Below, piece after piece: positions 18,732 to 27,320 of a stretch of 64,000 nt of DNA. Location: contig NZ_BAWM01000018.1 in assembly GCF_000759675.1 (NCBI RefSeq), positions 158,311-222,310 on the forward strand, read 5' to 3'. Made by a program: the position numbers and the translations under genes. The notes below the pieces were generated by a model that saw nothing but the letters and a program-made list of their open reading frames with translations, was not told the DNA's origin and ran no database searches. Position 1 is the first letter of the stretch. Every line of letters starts with the position of its first letter. This DNA comes from Neobacillus niacini (lineage in GTDB: Bacteria > Bacillota > Bacilli > Bacillales > Cytobacillaceae).

Positions 18732-19493
18732 CTAGTGTTCTAATCTTTCACGTAATTTTTCTTTGTAGTGGCCTACTTTAATTTTCATATTTTCAAAAGA
18801 TACTCCCTTATGAAGGAGATAGGCATAAAGGAATGTAAAAGCGGTAATCGCAACCAACAAAGCAACGAGCATACTAGGTGCAATTCCTCCGCCTTGTTGT
18901 GAAGGACCATCTCCAAAGACGATTGGGTGGAATTTAGATTGCCACCAGCGAATCGCGAAGAATACAATTGGAACATCCGCAAACCCGATAATTCCAAATA
19001 CCGCCGCAAGTCTTGCTTTTTTGTCCCAAACCCCATCCATCTGGCGAACCATTAGATAAGCCATGTAAAGGAAGAAAAGAATTAAGGTTGTGGTTAAGCG
19101 TGGTTCCCATGCCCACCAAGTATTCCAAGACGACTTTGCCCAAATGGGACCTGTTGTTAATACGATAGTAGTAAAAACTACCCCTATTTCTGCTGATACG
19201 TAGGCATATGTGTCATAAATTCTTTTACGCTTTATTAAAAATAGGATACTAAAGACAAATGTCACGAAGAATGCTAAAAATGCTACCCATGCTGATGGAA
19301 CATGCATATAAAATATCTTTTGTACGACACCCATAGTCTTTTCAATCTCTGCATACAGGAAAATAAAGTAGAATGCCGCTAACATAGACACTACCATTCC
19401 ACCGTATAAAACTTTCGTAAGCATAGTTGTTTTTGTCTGGACCACTTCTTCTAGAGGAAGGGTCACTTTTTCTCTTTCGAGATTTATACTCAT
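18732..19493 (-). CDS. ccmC: Haem-handling protein CcmC
   Basis: 253 aa, six membrane helices. The extracytoplasmic tryptophan-rich loop NTWWAWEPRLTTTL near residue 125 corresponds to the WWD domain; histidines around it (HVPSAW near residue 64 and the KFHPI region near 189) are candidate haem ligands. CcmC loads haem onto CcmE with CcmABD. It starts 3 nt after ccmB. Confidence 0.92.
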   Translation of the reverse strand: MSINLEREKVTLPLEEVVQTKTTMLTKVLYGGMVVSMLAAFYFIFLYAEIEKTMGVVQKIFYMHVPSAWVAFLAFFVTFVFSILFLIKRKRIYDTYAYVSAEIGVVFTTIVLTTGPIWAKSSWNTWWAWEPRLTTTLILFFLYMAYLMVRQMDGVWDKKARLAAVFGIIGFADVPIVFFAIRWWQSKFHPIVFGDGPSQQGGGIAPSMLVALLVAITAFTFLYAYLLHKGVSFENMKIKVGHYKEKLRERLEH

Positions 19494-19496
19494 CTT

Positions 19497-20171
19497 TTAA
19501 ACCTCCAGAACATACTCAATTAGTAAAAAACAAAGAACAAAGAAAATTACATCATAGGCTGCGACCAATTGCATCCAGGCGATAGCATTCGGTAATTTCT
19601 CCATATTAATAAGAATAATTTTTGTTGCTTGCGTAACACCAATTAAGACAGGGCTTGTCATTGGGAAAAGCAATAGCGGCAATAACATTTCACTACTCTT
19701 TGAATTGGAAGCAAGTGCAGCTAAAAAGGTTCCAATGGCAATGAATCCAAAACTACCTACAAACAGCACTAATATGAAATAGAAAATACTGCTGTTCATT
19801 TTAAAGTCAAATAATAGAAATAGAAATGGAATGGATACAATTTCTACAATTAATATCATCGAGAAGTTTGCCATGAACTTGCCTAAATAAATGCTGGAGG
19901 CGTCCATAGGTGCTACCAATAAACCATGCATAGTATCATTTCGCTGTTCGGATACTAACGAGCGATTAAGTCCCAATATTCCCGAAAATACTATGATGAT
20001 CCAGACAGCACCGGGGATAACAGCTTTTGTCGTATTGTTTGCTGGGTCAAATGCAAAGCTTAATACTAAGATTACTAAACCAGCGAAAATGATCATGGTT
20101 CCCAAAACTTGCTTTGTTCTTAATTCTGAATAAATATCTTTTTTAGCTATTGTGAGGGCTGTTCTTAACAT
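19497..20171 (-). CDS. ccmB: Haem exporter/CcmABCD complex membrane subunit CcmB
   Basis: 224 aa with six hydrophobic helices. The pattern RTKQVLGTMIIFAGLVILVLSFAF and GILGLNRSLVSEQRNDTM...LLVAPMD is typical of CcmB. The ATG at 20171 overlaps the ccmA stop (TGATG), a coupled start. CcmB is the permease partner of the ATPase CcmA, used to release holo-CcmE. Confidence 0.92.
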   Translation of the reverse strand: MLRTALTIAKKDIYSELRTKQVLGTMIIFAGLVILVLSFAFDPANNTTKAVIPGAVWIIIVFSGILGLNRSLVSEQRNDTMHGLLVAPMDASSIYLGKFMANFSMILIVEIVSIPFLFLLFDFKMNSSIFYFILVLFVGSFGFIAIGTFLAALASNSKSSEMLLPLLLFPMTSPVLIGVTQATKIILINMEKLPNAIAWMQLVAAYDVIFFVLCFLLIEYVLEV

Positions 20172-20878
20172 CACGATACTCCCTCCACTAGTACCTTATA
20201 TTTTTCAGAAACTAAACCTAGTGATTTATTATTTATTTTAAAATCATCAGCAATCTTGCCATTTTTCACAATAATAATTCGATCACATATTTCAGCTGCT
20301 TGTTTAAAGTCATGTGTAACCATTAATGTTGTACATCCTTTCTCTTTCATGGAGAGGACAACATTATTTAAAATGGTAATGGCACCTTGATCCAATCCTG
20401 TATGTGGTTCGTCTAGCAACATGATTTTCGGTTCATGAATAATAGCTCTTGCAATCGCAATCCTCTGAATCATCCCGCGTGAGAAATTCTTTACAGGTTC
20501 ATTGATAAAGAATGACAAACCTACCTCATTTACGAGTTTTCTTGCTCTATTTTCAACCTCCTTGACTCCATATAAGTTTCCGAAGAATACCAAGTTTTCT
20601 AATGGGGTGTAGTGATCATAAAGCAAGCTGGAATGCGGTAAGTAACCAAACATTTTTTTTACTTCAATATGATCCTTTTTCAAATCCAATCCGTTAATCT
20701 TCACAAGGCCTGATGTAGGCTTAATTAATGTTGCCAGCACTTTAAGCAGCGTGCTTTTTCCAGCACCATTTGGACCAAGTATTGCAACTGTTTCACCTTG
20801 AGTAATTGATAGGTCAATACCTCGTAGGATCAACTTATTGTCGGCTTGCTTTGTTAGCTTTTTTATTTCAATCATCAT
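20171..20878 (-). CDS. ccmA: Cytochrome c maturation ABC ATPase CcmA
   Basis: 235-aa ABC ATPase. Walker A GPNGAGKST near residue 35, signature FSRGMIQR near residue 132, Walker B KIMLLDEPHTGLD and the H-loop MVTHD. Alone it could be any ABC subunit; immediate linkage to ccmB, ccmC and ccmD supports CcmA. Confidence 0.9.
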   Translation of the reverse strand: MMIEIKKLTKQADNKLILRGIDLSITQGETVAILGPNGAGKSTLLKVLATLIKPTSGLVKINGLDLKKDHIEVKKMFGYLPHSSLLYDHYTPLENLVFFGNLYGVKEVENRARKLVNEVGLSFFINEPVKNFSRGMIQRIAIARAIIHEPKIMLLDEPHTGLDQGAITILNNVVLSMKEKGCTTLMVTHDFKQAAEICDRIIIVKNGKIADDFKINNKSLGLVSEKYKVLVEGVS

Positions 20879-20899
20879 GTATCCCTCGCATTCCGACTG

Positions 20900-21895
20900 T
20901 TACTCTACAAATTGGCGTAAATTCATTTTTACTTGCACTAAATACTGTTTATAAGCAGCCAATTTTGCTTGATAATCCTCTTCTGACATATTTCCATCAC
21001 CGAAGTTTTCTTCTAATTCGAGGATTTTATCCATAATCGCTTTTTGTTTAGCCATTAGGTTTTTAAATGCTGATTCTTCCTTATCTGCTCCGAGTCTCTT
21101 CTCTTCCGCGATTGCCTTCATTCTAAAATAGGCAAAGTAGGACAATGCTGCAATAATAATGGCACCCATTACAAATAAGAAAACATGTGGATCCCAACTG
21201 CGCAGCGGTGATTGTGCCCACATCCGAAGGTGACCGGGATTATGAAACGCTGGTGCGGTTTTGGTTACGTTCCCATTCGTTTCACTTGCTCCTTTTACTG
21301 TAGAACCTTGTGCATCACTTGGTGACGGCTGTTTGTCTTTATCATAGACCATGGTAAAGGATTGCTTGGCTTGAATGCTTTCAACACTGTAGCCCTGATA
21401 ATTTTGATCGTCCATTTTGAAAAGACCTTGATTAGTTGCCGTAACATTTTTAAATTCAATGCTTCCCATTCCCTCAGGAACAAGAATTTGCATCATTTGA
21501 ACAGGATAGTCAAAGCTTAAATTAATTTCCTCGTCTTTAGCGACTCTATAACTATACGGCAAAACTACTGTTTGATTAGCTGGAATGGGATCCGTTGTGA
21601 TGAATCCTGTATCAACCTGTTTCTGTGCAATTTTGTTATCTAAAAAGGTAAATCCTGTTGCTCCTGTCGGAATAGTGACATTCAGAACTGCTTCACCCTT
21701 GCCGTCACCTTTATATTCCTCTGCTGTAGTATTGGTGAAATTCACCATGTTCATCATATTGGAAGAACCATCTTCTGCAGGGCTAACGACTAGATAATGC
21801 ATATCAACGGATATCGCTGATTCTGCAGCTGCCATTCCGTTTATAGGAATCAACAGCAGTAGTCCAAGGAGGAAAACTGTGATTTTCTTGATCAC
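20900..21895 (-). CDS. Secreted, membrane-anchored protein of the ccm cluster, function unknown
   Basis: 331 aa, no family I recognise with certainty. Signal peptide (residues 1-23), an extracytoplasmic beta-rich region (about 25-190), a low-complexity linker, one membrane helix (about 236-258) and a cytosolic helical tail with ILELEENFGDGNMSEEDYQA. The tail motif resembles the CcmI-type ELEENF.DGKISEEDY segment of the next gene, so I infer an assembly role. GTG start overlaps the stop of the upstream gene. A related architecture is encoded at 25263-26309. Confidence 0.75.
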   Translation of the reverse strand: MIKKITVFLLGLLLLIPINGMAAAESAISVDMHYLVVSPAEDGSSNMMNMVNFTNTTAEEYKGDGKGEAVLNVTIPTGATGFTFLDNKIAQKQVDTGFITTDPIPANQTVVLPYSYRVAKDEEINLSFDYPVQMMQILVPEGMGSIEFKNVTATNQGLFKMDDQNYQGYSVESIQAKQSFTMVYDKDKQPSPSDAQGSTVKGASETNGNVTKTAPAFHNPGHLRMWAQSPLRSWDPHVFLFVMGAIIIAALSYFAYFRMKAIAEEKRLGADKEESAFKNLMAKQKAIMDKILELEENFGDGNMSEEDYQAKLAAYKQYLVQVKMNLRQFVE

Positions 21896-22269
21896 TTTCC
21901 TTCCCCCTTTTTATTCTTATAGCTCTTCATTGTAGCTTCAATTTCACTTTCTATTTCAGCCATTATATCCTTGTCTACTGTTTGAGTTGACATTTGCTCT
22001 TCTTCATCCTTCATGATGCTGACAACTTGTGATTCATATTGTTTCTTAAGATTTTTGTAATCTGCATGTGAGATTTTATCCATCTTAAATTCAAACTCTA
22101 ATTCATTAAGTGTGGATAAAAGCACTTCTTTATTGGATGCAGAATCCTGACCCTTAGTGGCGAAATTCAAATATGAATTCCAACTAAAGAATGGTGCTAG
22201 GACTAGAAATAAACAGATTAGCACAAGAGCGGCGGTAAATATCATTGATATGATCGTGATTTCTTGCAT
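21892..22269 (-). CDS. CcmI-like small membrane protein
   Basis: 125 aa. One membrane helix (about residues 8-28) and a charged helical tail with LLSTLNELEFEFKMDKISHADYKNLKKQ, which matches the N-terminal portion of CcmI, the apocytochrome chaperone of System I; no TPR repeats follow, so it is only the membrane-helix part. Start at ATG 22269 is preferred over the GTG at 22278, which is too near the AGGA site. Confidence 0.7.
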   Translation of the reverse strand: MQEITIISMIFTAALVLICLFLVLAPFFSWNSYLNFATKGQDSASNKEVLLSTLNELEFEFKMDKISHADYKNLKKQYESQVVSIMKDEEEQMSTQTVDKDIMAEIESEIEATMKSYKNKKGEGK

Positions 22270-22281
22270 TTTGTTCACATC

Positions 22282-22785
22282 CTAAAGGTACTTTTTGCGT
22301 TCTTCTTCAATCATAGATGAGAGGATCTCCTCCTCCACTTCATCTTTATCGATTTCGTTGTCTGAGGTTTGTTCATCCGTTCCTTTTTTCTTCACCCATT
22401 TACGAACGATGAAGAATATCGCTACCCCTGCAATTCCTAAAGCTGCAAAAGGCATTATCCAAGCAACTAAACTGAATCCGCTTTTCTCTGGAGCTGTTAA
22501 AATTTCTTCACCGTAAATATTGACGTAGTATTCACGAATTTTGTCCTTATCCCAGCCCTTGTTCATCATTTCAACTATGTCTTCCTTAAAGCCAATGGTG
22601 AGATTACAAGTTTTAGGGTCACATTCAAAGTGATCTTGACCACAGCCGCATGTACACATAAATTGTGACGCAGCTGCTTCGAATTCCTTAGATTTGTAGT
22701 CGAATTCTTTTGCTTGGACTTGGAAGAAAGAAGCTTGAAAAACAAATGCAATCAGAAGGAGTCCAATAAAAATTTTACTTTTCAT
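22282..22785 (-). CDS. ccmH: CcmH-like thiol protein with unusual CxCGC motif
   Basis: 167 aa. Signal-like helix (residues 4-21), a short extracytoplasmic domain and a C-terminal membrane helix (about 108-128). The helical DIVEMMNKGWDKDKIREYYVNIYGEEIL segment is typical of CcmH/CcmL. Instead of the canonical LRCxxC it has FMCTCGCGQDHFECDPKTC, cysteines at 44, 46, 48, 55 and 60, suggesting metal binding or different thiol chemistry. The ATG at 22785 sits 1 nt after the ccmF stop, with a GAGGTG site; a longer frame is open upstream but lies inside ccmF. Confidence 0.85.
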   Translation of the reverse strand: MKSKIFIGLLLIAFVFQASFFQVQAKEFDYKSKEFEAAASQFMCTCGCGQDHFECDPKTCNLTIGFKEDIVEMMNKGWDKDKIREYYVNIYGEEILTAPEKSGFSLVAWIMPFAALGIAGVAIFFIVRKWVKKKGTDEQTSDNEIDKDEVEEEILSSMIEEERKKYL

Positions 22786-22786
22786 A

Positions 22787-24769
22787 TTAAGACACCTCTT
22801 TGCGTACTCCTGTGTACCTTGGAGTAATATTTTGATATTTTCCATTCCAAACTGCAAATAGTGAACCAATTACAATCATGAAAGATCCAATCCAAAGCCA
22901 CGTAATCATTGGGTTAATTTTCACAATAAAAGTTGCTTTTCCATCGTCTTCCCAATCACTTAAAACAACGTATAAATCCTCTTTTAAGGTTGTGATTAGC
23001 CCGACTTCTGATGATGGCTGGTCCCAGTTTCCGTAAAATACTTTTTCAGGCTGAATGGTTCCAATTCGTTTACCATTCTTGAAAACTGTCATTTCTGCAT
23101 AAACGATGTCATTAATTCCTTCTCTTTTTTGATCAAGGCGCTCGTAATTAATACGATAATCCTTCAGTTCAATGGAATCGCCTAAGTTCACAGTTTTCAT
23201 CGTTTGCACGTCATAGTTTTGTGAGCCGATAATTCCCATTGCGATAAACGCTATTCCAATATGAACAATATAACCCCCATACCTGCGGCGGTTTTTAGTC
23301 ATTAAACGATAAAGTGAAAGATAAACTTTTTCATTTGTCATTTTTCTACGTGCTTTGACACCACGGTAAAATTCTAGGAAGTGTGTGATAAATAGTAAAA
23401 CAATAACACCAAATCCAATTACTGCCCAGGCTTTTTGGATTCCAAGTACAACCATTAAAGCCATTGCTGCAACAGCAAGGATTGCTGGAATGAAAAAGTT
23501 TTTCTTTAAGTTTTTTAATGATGACCTTTGCCATGCTAGCAATGGACATACTGCCATTACAAACATCATAGATAATAGAATTGGAGCTTGAACGGTATTA
23601 AAGAATGGCATACCTACAGTAACCTTTGTACCACGTACAGCTTCAGATACGAGCGGGAATACTGTTCCCCAGAAAACACCAAACGCTGCTCCCACCAACA
23701 ATAGGTTATTAATTAAGAAACTGCTTTCTTTTGAAATATAAGAATTGAACTCACCTGCACTACGTTTAAGTAGGTTGTAACGGCTCATTAACACGTAAAG
23801 TGCTCCAATAACCATTACACCCATAAAGATTAGGAAGTATAATCCTAGATTTGAGTTAGCAAATGCGTGAACCGATGTTAGAACACCACTTCGAACAAGG
23901 AATGTTCCAAATAATGTTAAAGCATAAGATGTAATGATTAAACTTATGTTCCAAATCTTCAACATGTTTTTCCGTTCTTGAATCATCACCGAATGTAAGA
24001 ACGCAGTTGCCGTTAACCAAGGCATAAAGGAAGCATTTTCAACCGGATCCCATGCCCAGTAACCACCCCAGCCTAGCTCTACATAAGCCCATTGACCGCC
24101 AAAAATATTACCTAGACTTAAAAACAACCAAGCTATTATCGTCCAGCGTCTAGTCATTTTAATCCAGAAATCATCAACATTTTTCAATAAAAGTGCTGCC
24201 ATTGCGAATGCAAAAGGAATAGCGAGTCCTACATAACCAAGGTAAAGTGTAACAGGGTGAATAATCATACCTGGGTTTTGAAGCATTGGGTTTAAACCAT
24301 GACCTTCAATCGGAACTTGATCCAACAATACAAATGGTTTAGCAACAAATCCAAGGATTAAAAAGAAGAATACGATATTTCCTAATAGAATAGCCGAAAT
24401 ATATGGAACCATTGGATTTCCTCTCATTTTTCTTGAGAAGGCAATCATAACGGTATAGAGAACTAAGAAGAACGTCCACAATAACAAGGAGCCTGAATTA
24501 CCTGCCCATAGTGCTGTAAGCTTATAAATAACTGGCAGCTCACTACTTGTATAATCAGTAACATATTCATATTGAAATTGGGATGTAGCTAGTAAGTAGA
24601 ATAAGGAAAGCATGGCCATCGAAGCGCAAACCATAATTCCAATTACTCCACCCTTGCCACTGTTAATTAATTTTTGATTCTTCGTGCTAATCCCCAATGT
24701 GATTATGAGGAGTGAATAGATAGCAAGCGCTAAGCCTACATATATTGTTGCGTTAGCAAATAAGTACAT
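22787..24769 (-). CDS. ccmF: Cytochrome c haem lyase CcmF
   Basis: 660 aa, about 14-15 membrane helices. The WWD haem-handling motif GWGGYWAWDPVENASFMPWL lies near residue 237; conserved histidine-bearing segments HPVTLYLGYVG and YGGYIVHIGIAF flank it and would be haem ligands. CcmF transfers haem from holo-CcmE to reduced apocytochrome. This subunit, together with CcmE, is diagnostic for System I rather than the ResBC system. Confidence 0.95.
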   Translation of the reverse strand: MYLFANATIYVGLALAIYSLLIITLGISTKNQKLINSGKGGVIGIMVCASMAMLSLFYLLATSQFQYEYVTDYTSSELPVIYKLTALWAGNSGSLLLWTFFLVLYTVMIAFSRKMRGNPMVPYISAILLGNIVFFFLILGFVAKPFVLLDQVPIEGHGLNPMLQNPGMIIHPVTLYLGYVGLAIPFAFAMAALLLKNVDDFWIKMTRRWTIIAWLFLSLGNIFGGQWAYVELGWGGYWAWDPVENASFMPWLTATAFLHSVMIQERKNMLKIWNISLIITSYALTLFGTFLVRSGVLTSVHAFANSNLGLYFLIFMGVMVIGALYVLMSRYNLLKRSAGEFNSYISKESSFLINNLLLVGAAFGVFWGTVFPLVSEAVRGTKVTVGMPFFNTVQAPILLSMMFVMAVCPLLAWQRSSLKNLKKNFFIPAILAVAAMALMVVLGIQKAWAVIGFGVIVLLFITHFLEFYRGVKARRKMTNEKVYLSLYRLMTKNRRRYGGYIVHIGIAFIAMGIIGSQNYDVQTMKTVNLGDSIELKDYRINYERLDQKREGINDIVYAEMTVFKNGKRIGTIQPEKVFYGNWDQPSSEVGLITTLKEDLYVVLSDWEDDGKATFIVKINPMITWLWIGSFMIVIGSLFAVWNGKYQNITPRYTGVRKEVS

Positions 24770-24784
24770 ATCGTCACCTTCTTA

Positions 24785-25258
24785 TTATTTTGCCTCATCG
24801 GTTTGTGCTGGTGGCTGATCTAATAATTTTTTATGTGCTTCAGGATCATAGTTTTCAACGTCTTCACCCTCGTATTTAGAAGGACATCTTGTTTTTACCG
24901 TTTCAGCAACAAACGTATCTTTCTTAGTTGGTGCGCCTTGGAGGATAACAATAACACCTTCAGAGAAGTTATCTGGTCTTGTGCCATTATGAATAACTTG
25001 CATTAAGTTACCATCGTTATCTTTCAAATCAAACTTCAACTCAATTTTATCTGGGTTCCATTTAATAGATTCTTCGATTAATAGACCTTCAACTGTTACA
25101 AAATCATCTCTATACTTTTCTTGGTTAGTCAAAAGCTCTTTCATGGTTAATTCAATGCCGCTTGATCCTGGTGTAGCTGCCATAAGTAAGAAAACAATAG
25201 CTCCCGCGATAATAAATCCGCCAATCATTACAATCGTGTTCTTTTTCAACCCATTCAC
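24785..25258 (-). CDS. ccmE: Haem chaperone CcmE, cysteine-type (CxxxY)
   Basis: 157 aa. N-terminal membrane anchor (about residues 10-28), OB-fold domain with DDFVTVEGLL...IKWNPDKIELKFDLKDN, and the haem-binding loop TRCPSKYEG. The usual covalent haem ligand is His in HxxxY; here it is Cys125 with Tyr129. A CxxxY type CcmE is known from Desulfovibrio and archaea. Starts 15 nt upstream of ccmF, inside the operon. Confidence 0.9.
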   Translation of the reverse strand: MNGLKKNTIVMIGGFIIAGAIVFLLMAATPGSSGIELTMKELLTNQEKYRDDFVTVEGLLIEESIKWNPDKIELKFDLKDNDGNLMQVIHNGTRPDNFSEGVIVILQGAPTKKDTFVAETVKTRCPSKYEGEDVENYDPEAHKKLLDQPPAQTDEAK

Positions 25259-25262
25259 CCCA

Positions 25263-26309
25263 TTAAATTAATTTTTTCATTTCCTCATCGTATGTTTCTT
25301 GATCAATTTTTCCATTTAATAGTTTCTTACGTAGTTCTTTTTTATCATCAACACTGATTGAATTATTTTCCTTTTTTACTACCTGTTTTTTTGGGTGATG
25401 GTTTGTTGCTTTGGAACTTGAAGTTTTAGGTGCAGACTGTGATTTTCCCTTTAATCCTAAGTAAACAAACACACCAGCAATGATGATGGCGATTCCAATT
25501 ACGACAGCACCGCCAATTCCAATTAGAGGTCGATCTCCCCCTGATCCCCCAGAAATTTGGTCTGTTGCAGTACCATTAACACCAGTATGGTTTTCATCAT
25601 TAGGCGGTTGTTTCTCGTTGATAGCATCTAACGTTGATTTAAAACCATCTTTTTGATAGGAGAAAGAATATTTATAGCTTTCACCTACTTTTACATCTTT
25701 GTATTGATAGTAGAATAGCTCTTCACCATATTCACTTTTCGTATTATTTGGTGCCTTTGGCTCTAGTGTGATCTCTTTTGCATCCATTGGAGCATAGAAG
25801 ATTACGTCTAATGTTCCAATCTCCGTTGGGTTACTATATTCGTATGTAAAGCTTCTTTTATCCTTTATATCTACTGCGCTGGTATAGTACTCTACTACGA
25901 ATCTATAAGATTCATTATTCTTAATTGCTTTTGAAGGTTTCCAAGAAATAACTCCCTTTTCCTTATCTACATCAAATGGTCGTTGTACTTCTGGCTTATT
26001 GTCTTCTGGAAATTCAGCAACTAAATACGCTTGGAAACCTTTTTCATTTGCTGGAACAGTTATTTCAACTTTCCCATCAAAATCCTGTCCGCTTTTGTTA
26101 GTAAAAGTTCCATATTGTCCCACTAGTAAAGATGGGGTGTCTTTTGCCCAACCTTCAGGATAATCAAACTCTGGCATTATCTGAATTTGCATATCTGTAT
26201 AAGGAAATTTTTCTGGCTGGAATGTTGTTTCTGCATATGCATTTGGAATGATAAAACTTGCTAAAAATGACGTAATTAGAAATAATGCCAATAACCTTTT
26301 CTTAAGCAT
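25263..26309 (-). CDS. Secreted/membrane protein heading the ccm operon, function unknown
   Basis: 348 aa. Signal peptide (residues 1-26), beta-rich extracytoplasmic domain (about 27-215), linker rich in Gly/Thr, one membrane helix (about 265-287) and a cytosolic tail ending in the SHOCT-like LRKKLLNGKIDQETYDEEMKKLI. Same domain plan as the protein at 20900-21895, so the two are probably paralogous or functionally paired. It is the first gene of the ccm operon, with AAGGAGG before the ATG. No activity can be assigned. Confidence 0.75.
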   Translation of the reverse strand: MLKKRLLALFLITSFLASFIIPNAYAETTFQPEKFPYTDMQIQIMPEFDYPEGWAKDTPSLLVGQYGTFTNKSGQDFDGKVEITVPANEKGFQAYLVAEFPEDNKPEVQRPFDVDKEKGVISWKPSKAIKNNESYRFVVEYYTSAVDIKDKRSFTYEYSNPTEIGTLDVIFYAPMDAKEITLEPKAPNNTKSEYGEELFYYQYKDVKVGESYKYSFSYQKDGFKSTLDAINEKQPPNDENHTGVNGTATDQISGGSGGDRPLIGIGGAVVIGIAIIIAGVFVYLGLKGKSQSAPKTSSSKATNHHPKKQVVKKENNSISVDDKKELRKKLLNGKIDQETYDEEMKKLI

Positions 26310-26429
26310 ATTAATCCTCCTTGAGTTCCAATAAAAAAACTATTTTTCACTATAGCCCTCTTTGGAATAAATATAATATTAATCATCTATGTATAGTTGA
26401 TTCACTTTTGAACATTTTGTAAAAGGAGA

Positions 26430-26446
26430 AAAAACGTTACGTTTTT
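26430..26446. promoter_or_regulatory. Perfect inverted repeat upstream of the ccm operon
   Basis: AAAAACGTTACGTTTTT: 8-bp arms around one base. On the minus strand it abuts a TTGACA hexamer (26446-26451), an operator-like position, but no good -10 follows at 17 nt. The rest of the 26310-26622 gap is AT-rich with no gene that I can see. Confidence 0.4.
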
Positions 26447-26622
26447 GTCAAGAAATGCCCACAGAATGTTCACATTTACTTTTGTTTCATAAATATCCCC
26501 CTGTTTTTTTATATCCCAACTAGTACTATAAACCCTAACCTATTTACCTAGTTGGCCTGAAAATGAACGTTTTGTTAATTTCGATCACCTAATACTTTTT
26601 TTGTTATTATTAAATGGATACT

Positions 26623-26654
26623 AAAAAACCTGAATCCGAAGATTCAGGTTTTTT
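26623..26654 (-). terminator. Intrinsic terminator after the diheme cytochrome gene
   Basis: Stem AAAAAACCTGAATC / GATTCAGGTTTTTT with a 4-nt loop. It separates the two-gene selenoprotein/cytochrome unit from the ccm operon downstream. Confidence 0.87.
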
Positions 26655-26656
26655 GA

Positions 26657-27310
26657 TTATTTTCCTTCTAATGAACGTATATATGTCACAATATCAGAAA
26701 TTTCTTCTTCTTTAAGCTGTCTTACTCCGTCGAGACCTTTAAGCGATGGGGCCATTCTAGTATCATCACGACCATAAGCCGTACCAATCCAAATTTGCTT
26801 GTCAGTGGTGTATTTCAGGTATTGTGGATGTGAAAGAGCTGTCCCCATTTTTAATTTGCCTGCACCAGCTTCTCCATGACAGTTAATACAATATAAGTTA
26901 TATAGTTTTTCACCGTTAATAGGATTACCAGCAATTGTTTTAGGGACATCAAACTCTATTTCCTCAGACTGCCAACTTCTAATATACGCAACAACATTAT
27001 TCAATTCATCTTCTGTTAGTCTTGGTCCATAGCTCGGCATACCTGTACCTTCTCTGCCGAATTTAACACTATTGAAAATGTCTTTGTCACTTACAGAATT
27101 TAAATATTGTTGGTTGTTTATCGCTGTGCCAGCATTTTTACCTTCACCTTTACCATTCCCTCCATGACAAATCAGGCACTGCTTTTGATAAATTTTTTCA
27201 CCTGCAGTGATTACTTCTGCATTCTTACTGCTAAAAATACCACTATTAATAATACAGATAATAATCCCAATAATGATGATGATGTAAAGGCCGTATAATA
27301 TTTTTTTCAT
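26657..27310 (-). CDS. Membrane-anchored diheme cytochrome c
   Basis: 217 aa. N-terminal membrane anchor (about residues 8-24) and two cytochrome c domains with haem motifs CLICH (Cys45, Cys48, His49) and CINCH (Cys141, Cys144, His145). Methionines in GMPSYG and TRMAPSL are candidate sixth ligands. It is a likely substrate of the adjacent Ccm machinery and lies 10 nt after the PCYCGC gene, so the two are cotranscribed. The electron partner is unknown. Confidence 0.92.
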   Translation of the reverse strand: MKKILYGLYIIIIIGIIICIINSGIFSSKNAEVITAGEKIYQKQCLICHGGNGKGEGKNAGTAINNQQYLNSVSDKDIFNSVKFGREGTGMPSYGPRLTEDELNNVVAYIRSWQSEEIEFDVPKTIAGNPINGEKLYNLYCINCHGEAGAGKLKMGTALSHPQYLKYTTDKQIWIGTAYGRDDTRMAPSLKGLDGVRQLKEEEISDIVTYIRSLEGK

Positions 27311-27320
27311 TGGCTATCCC

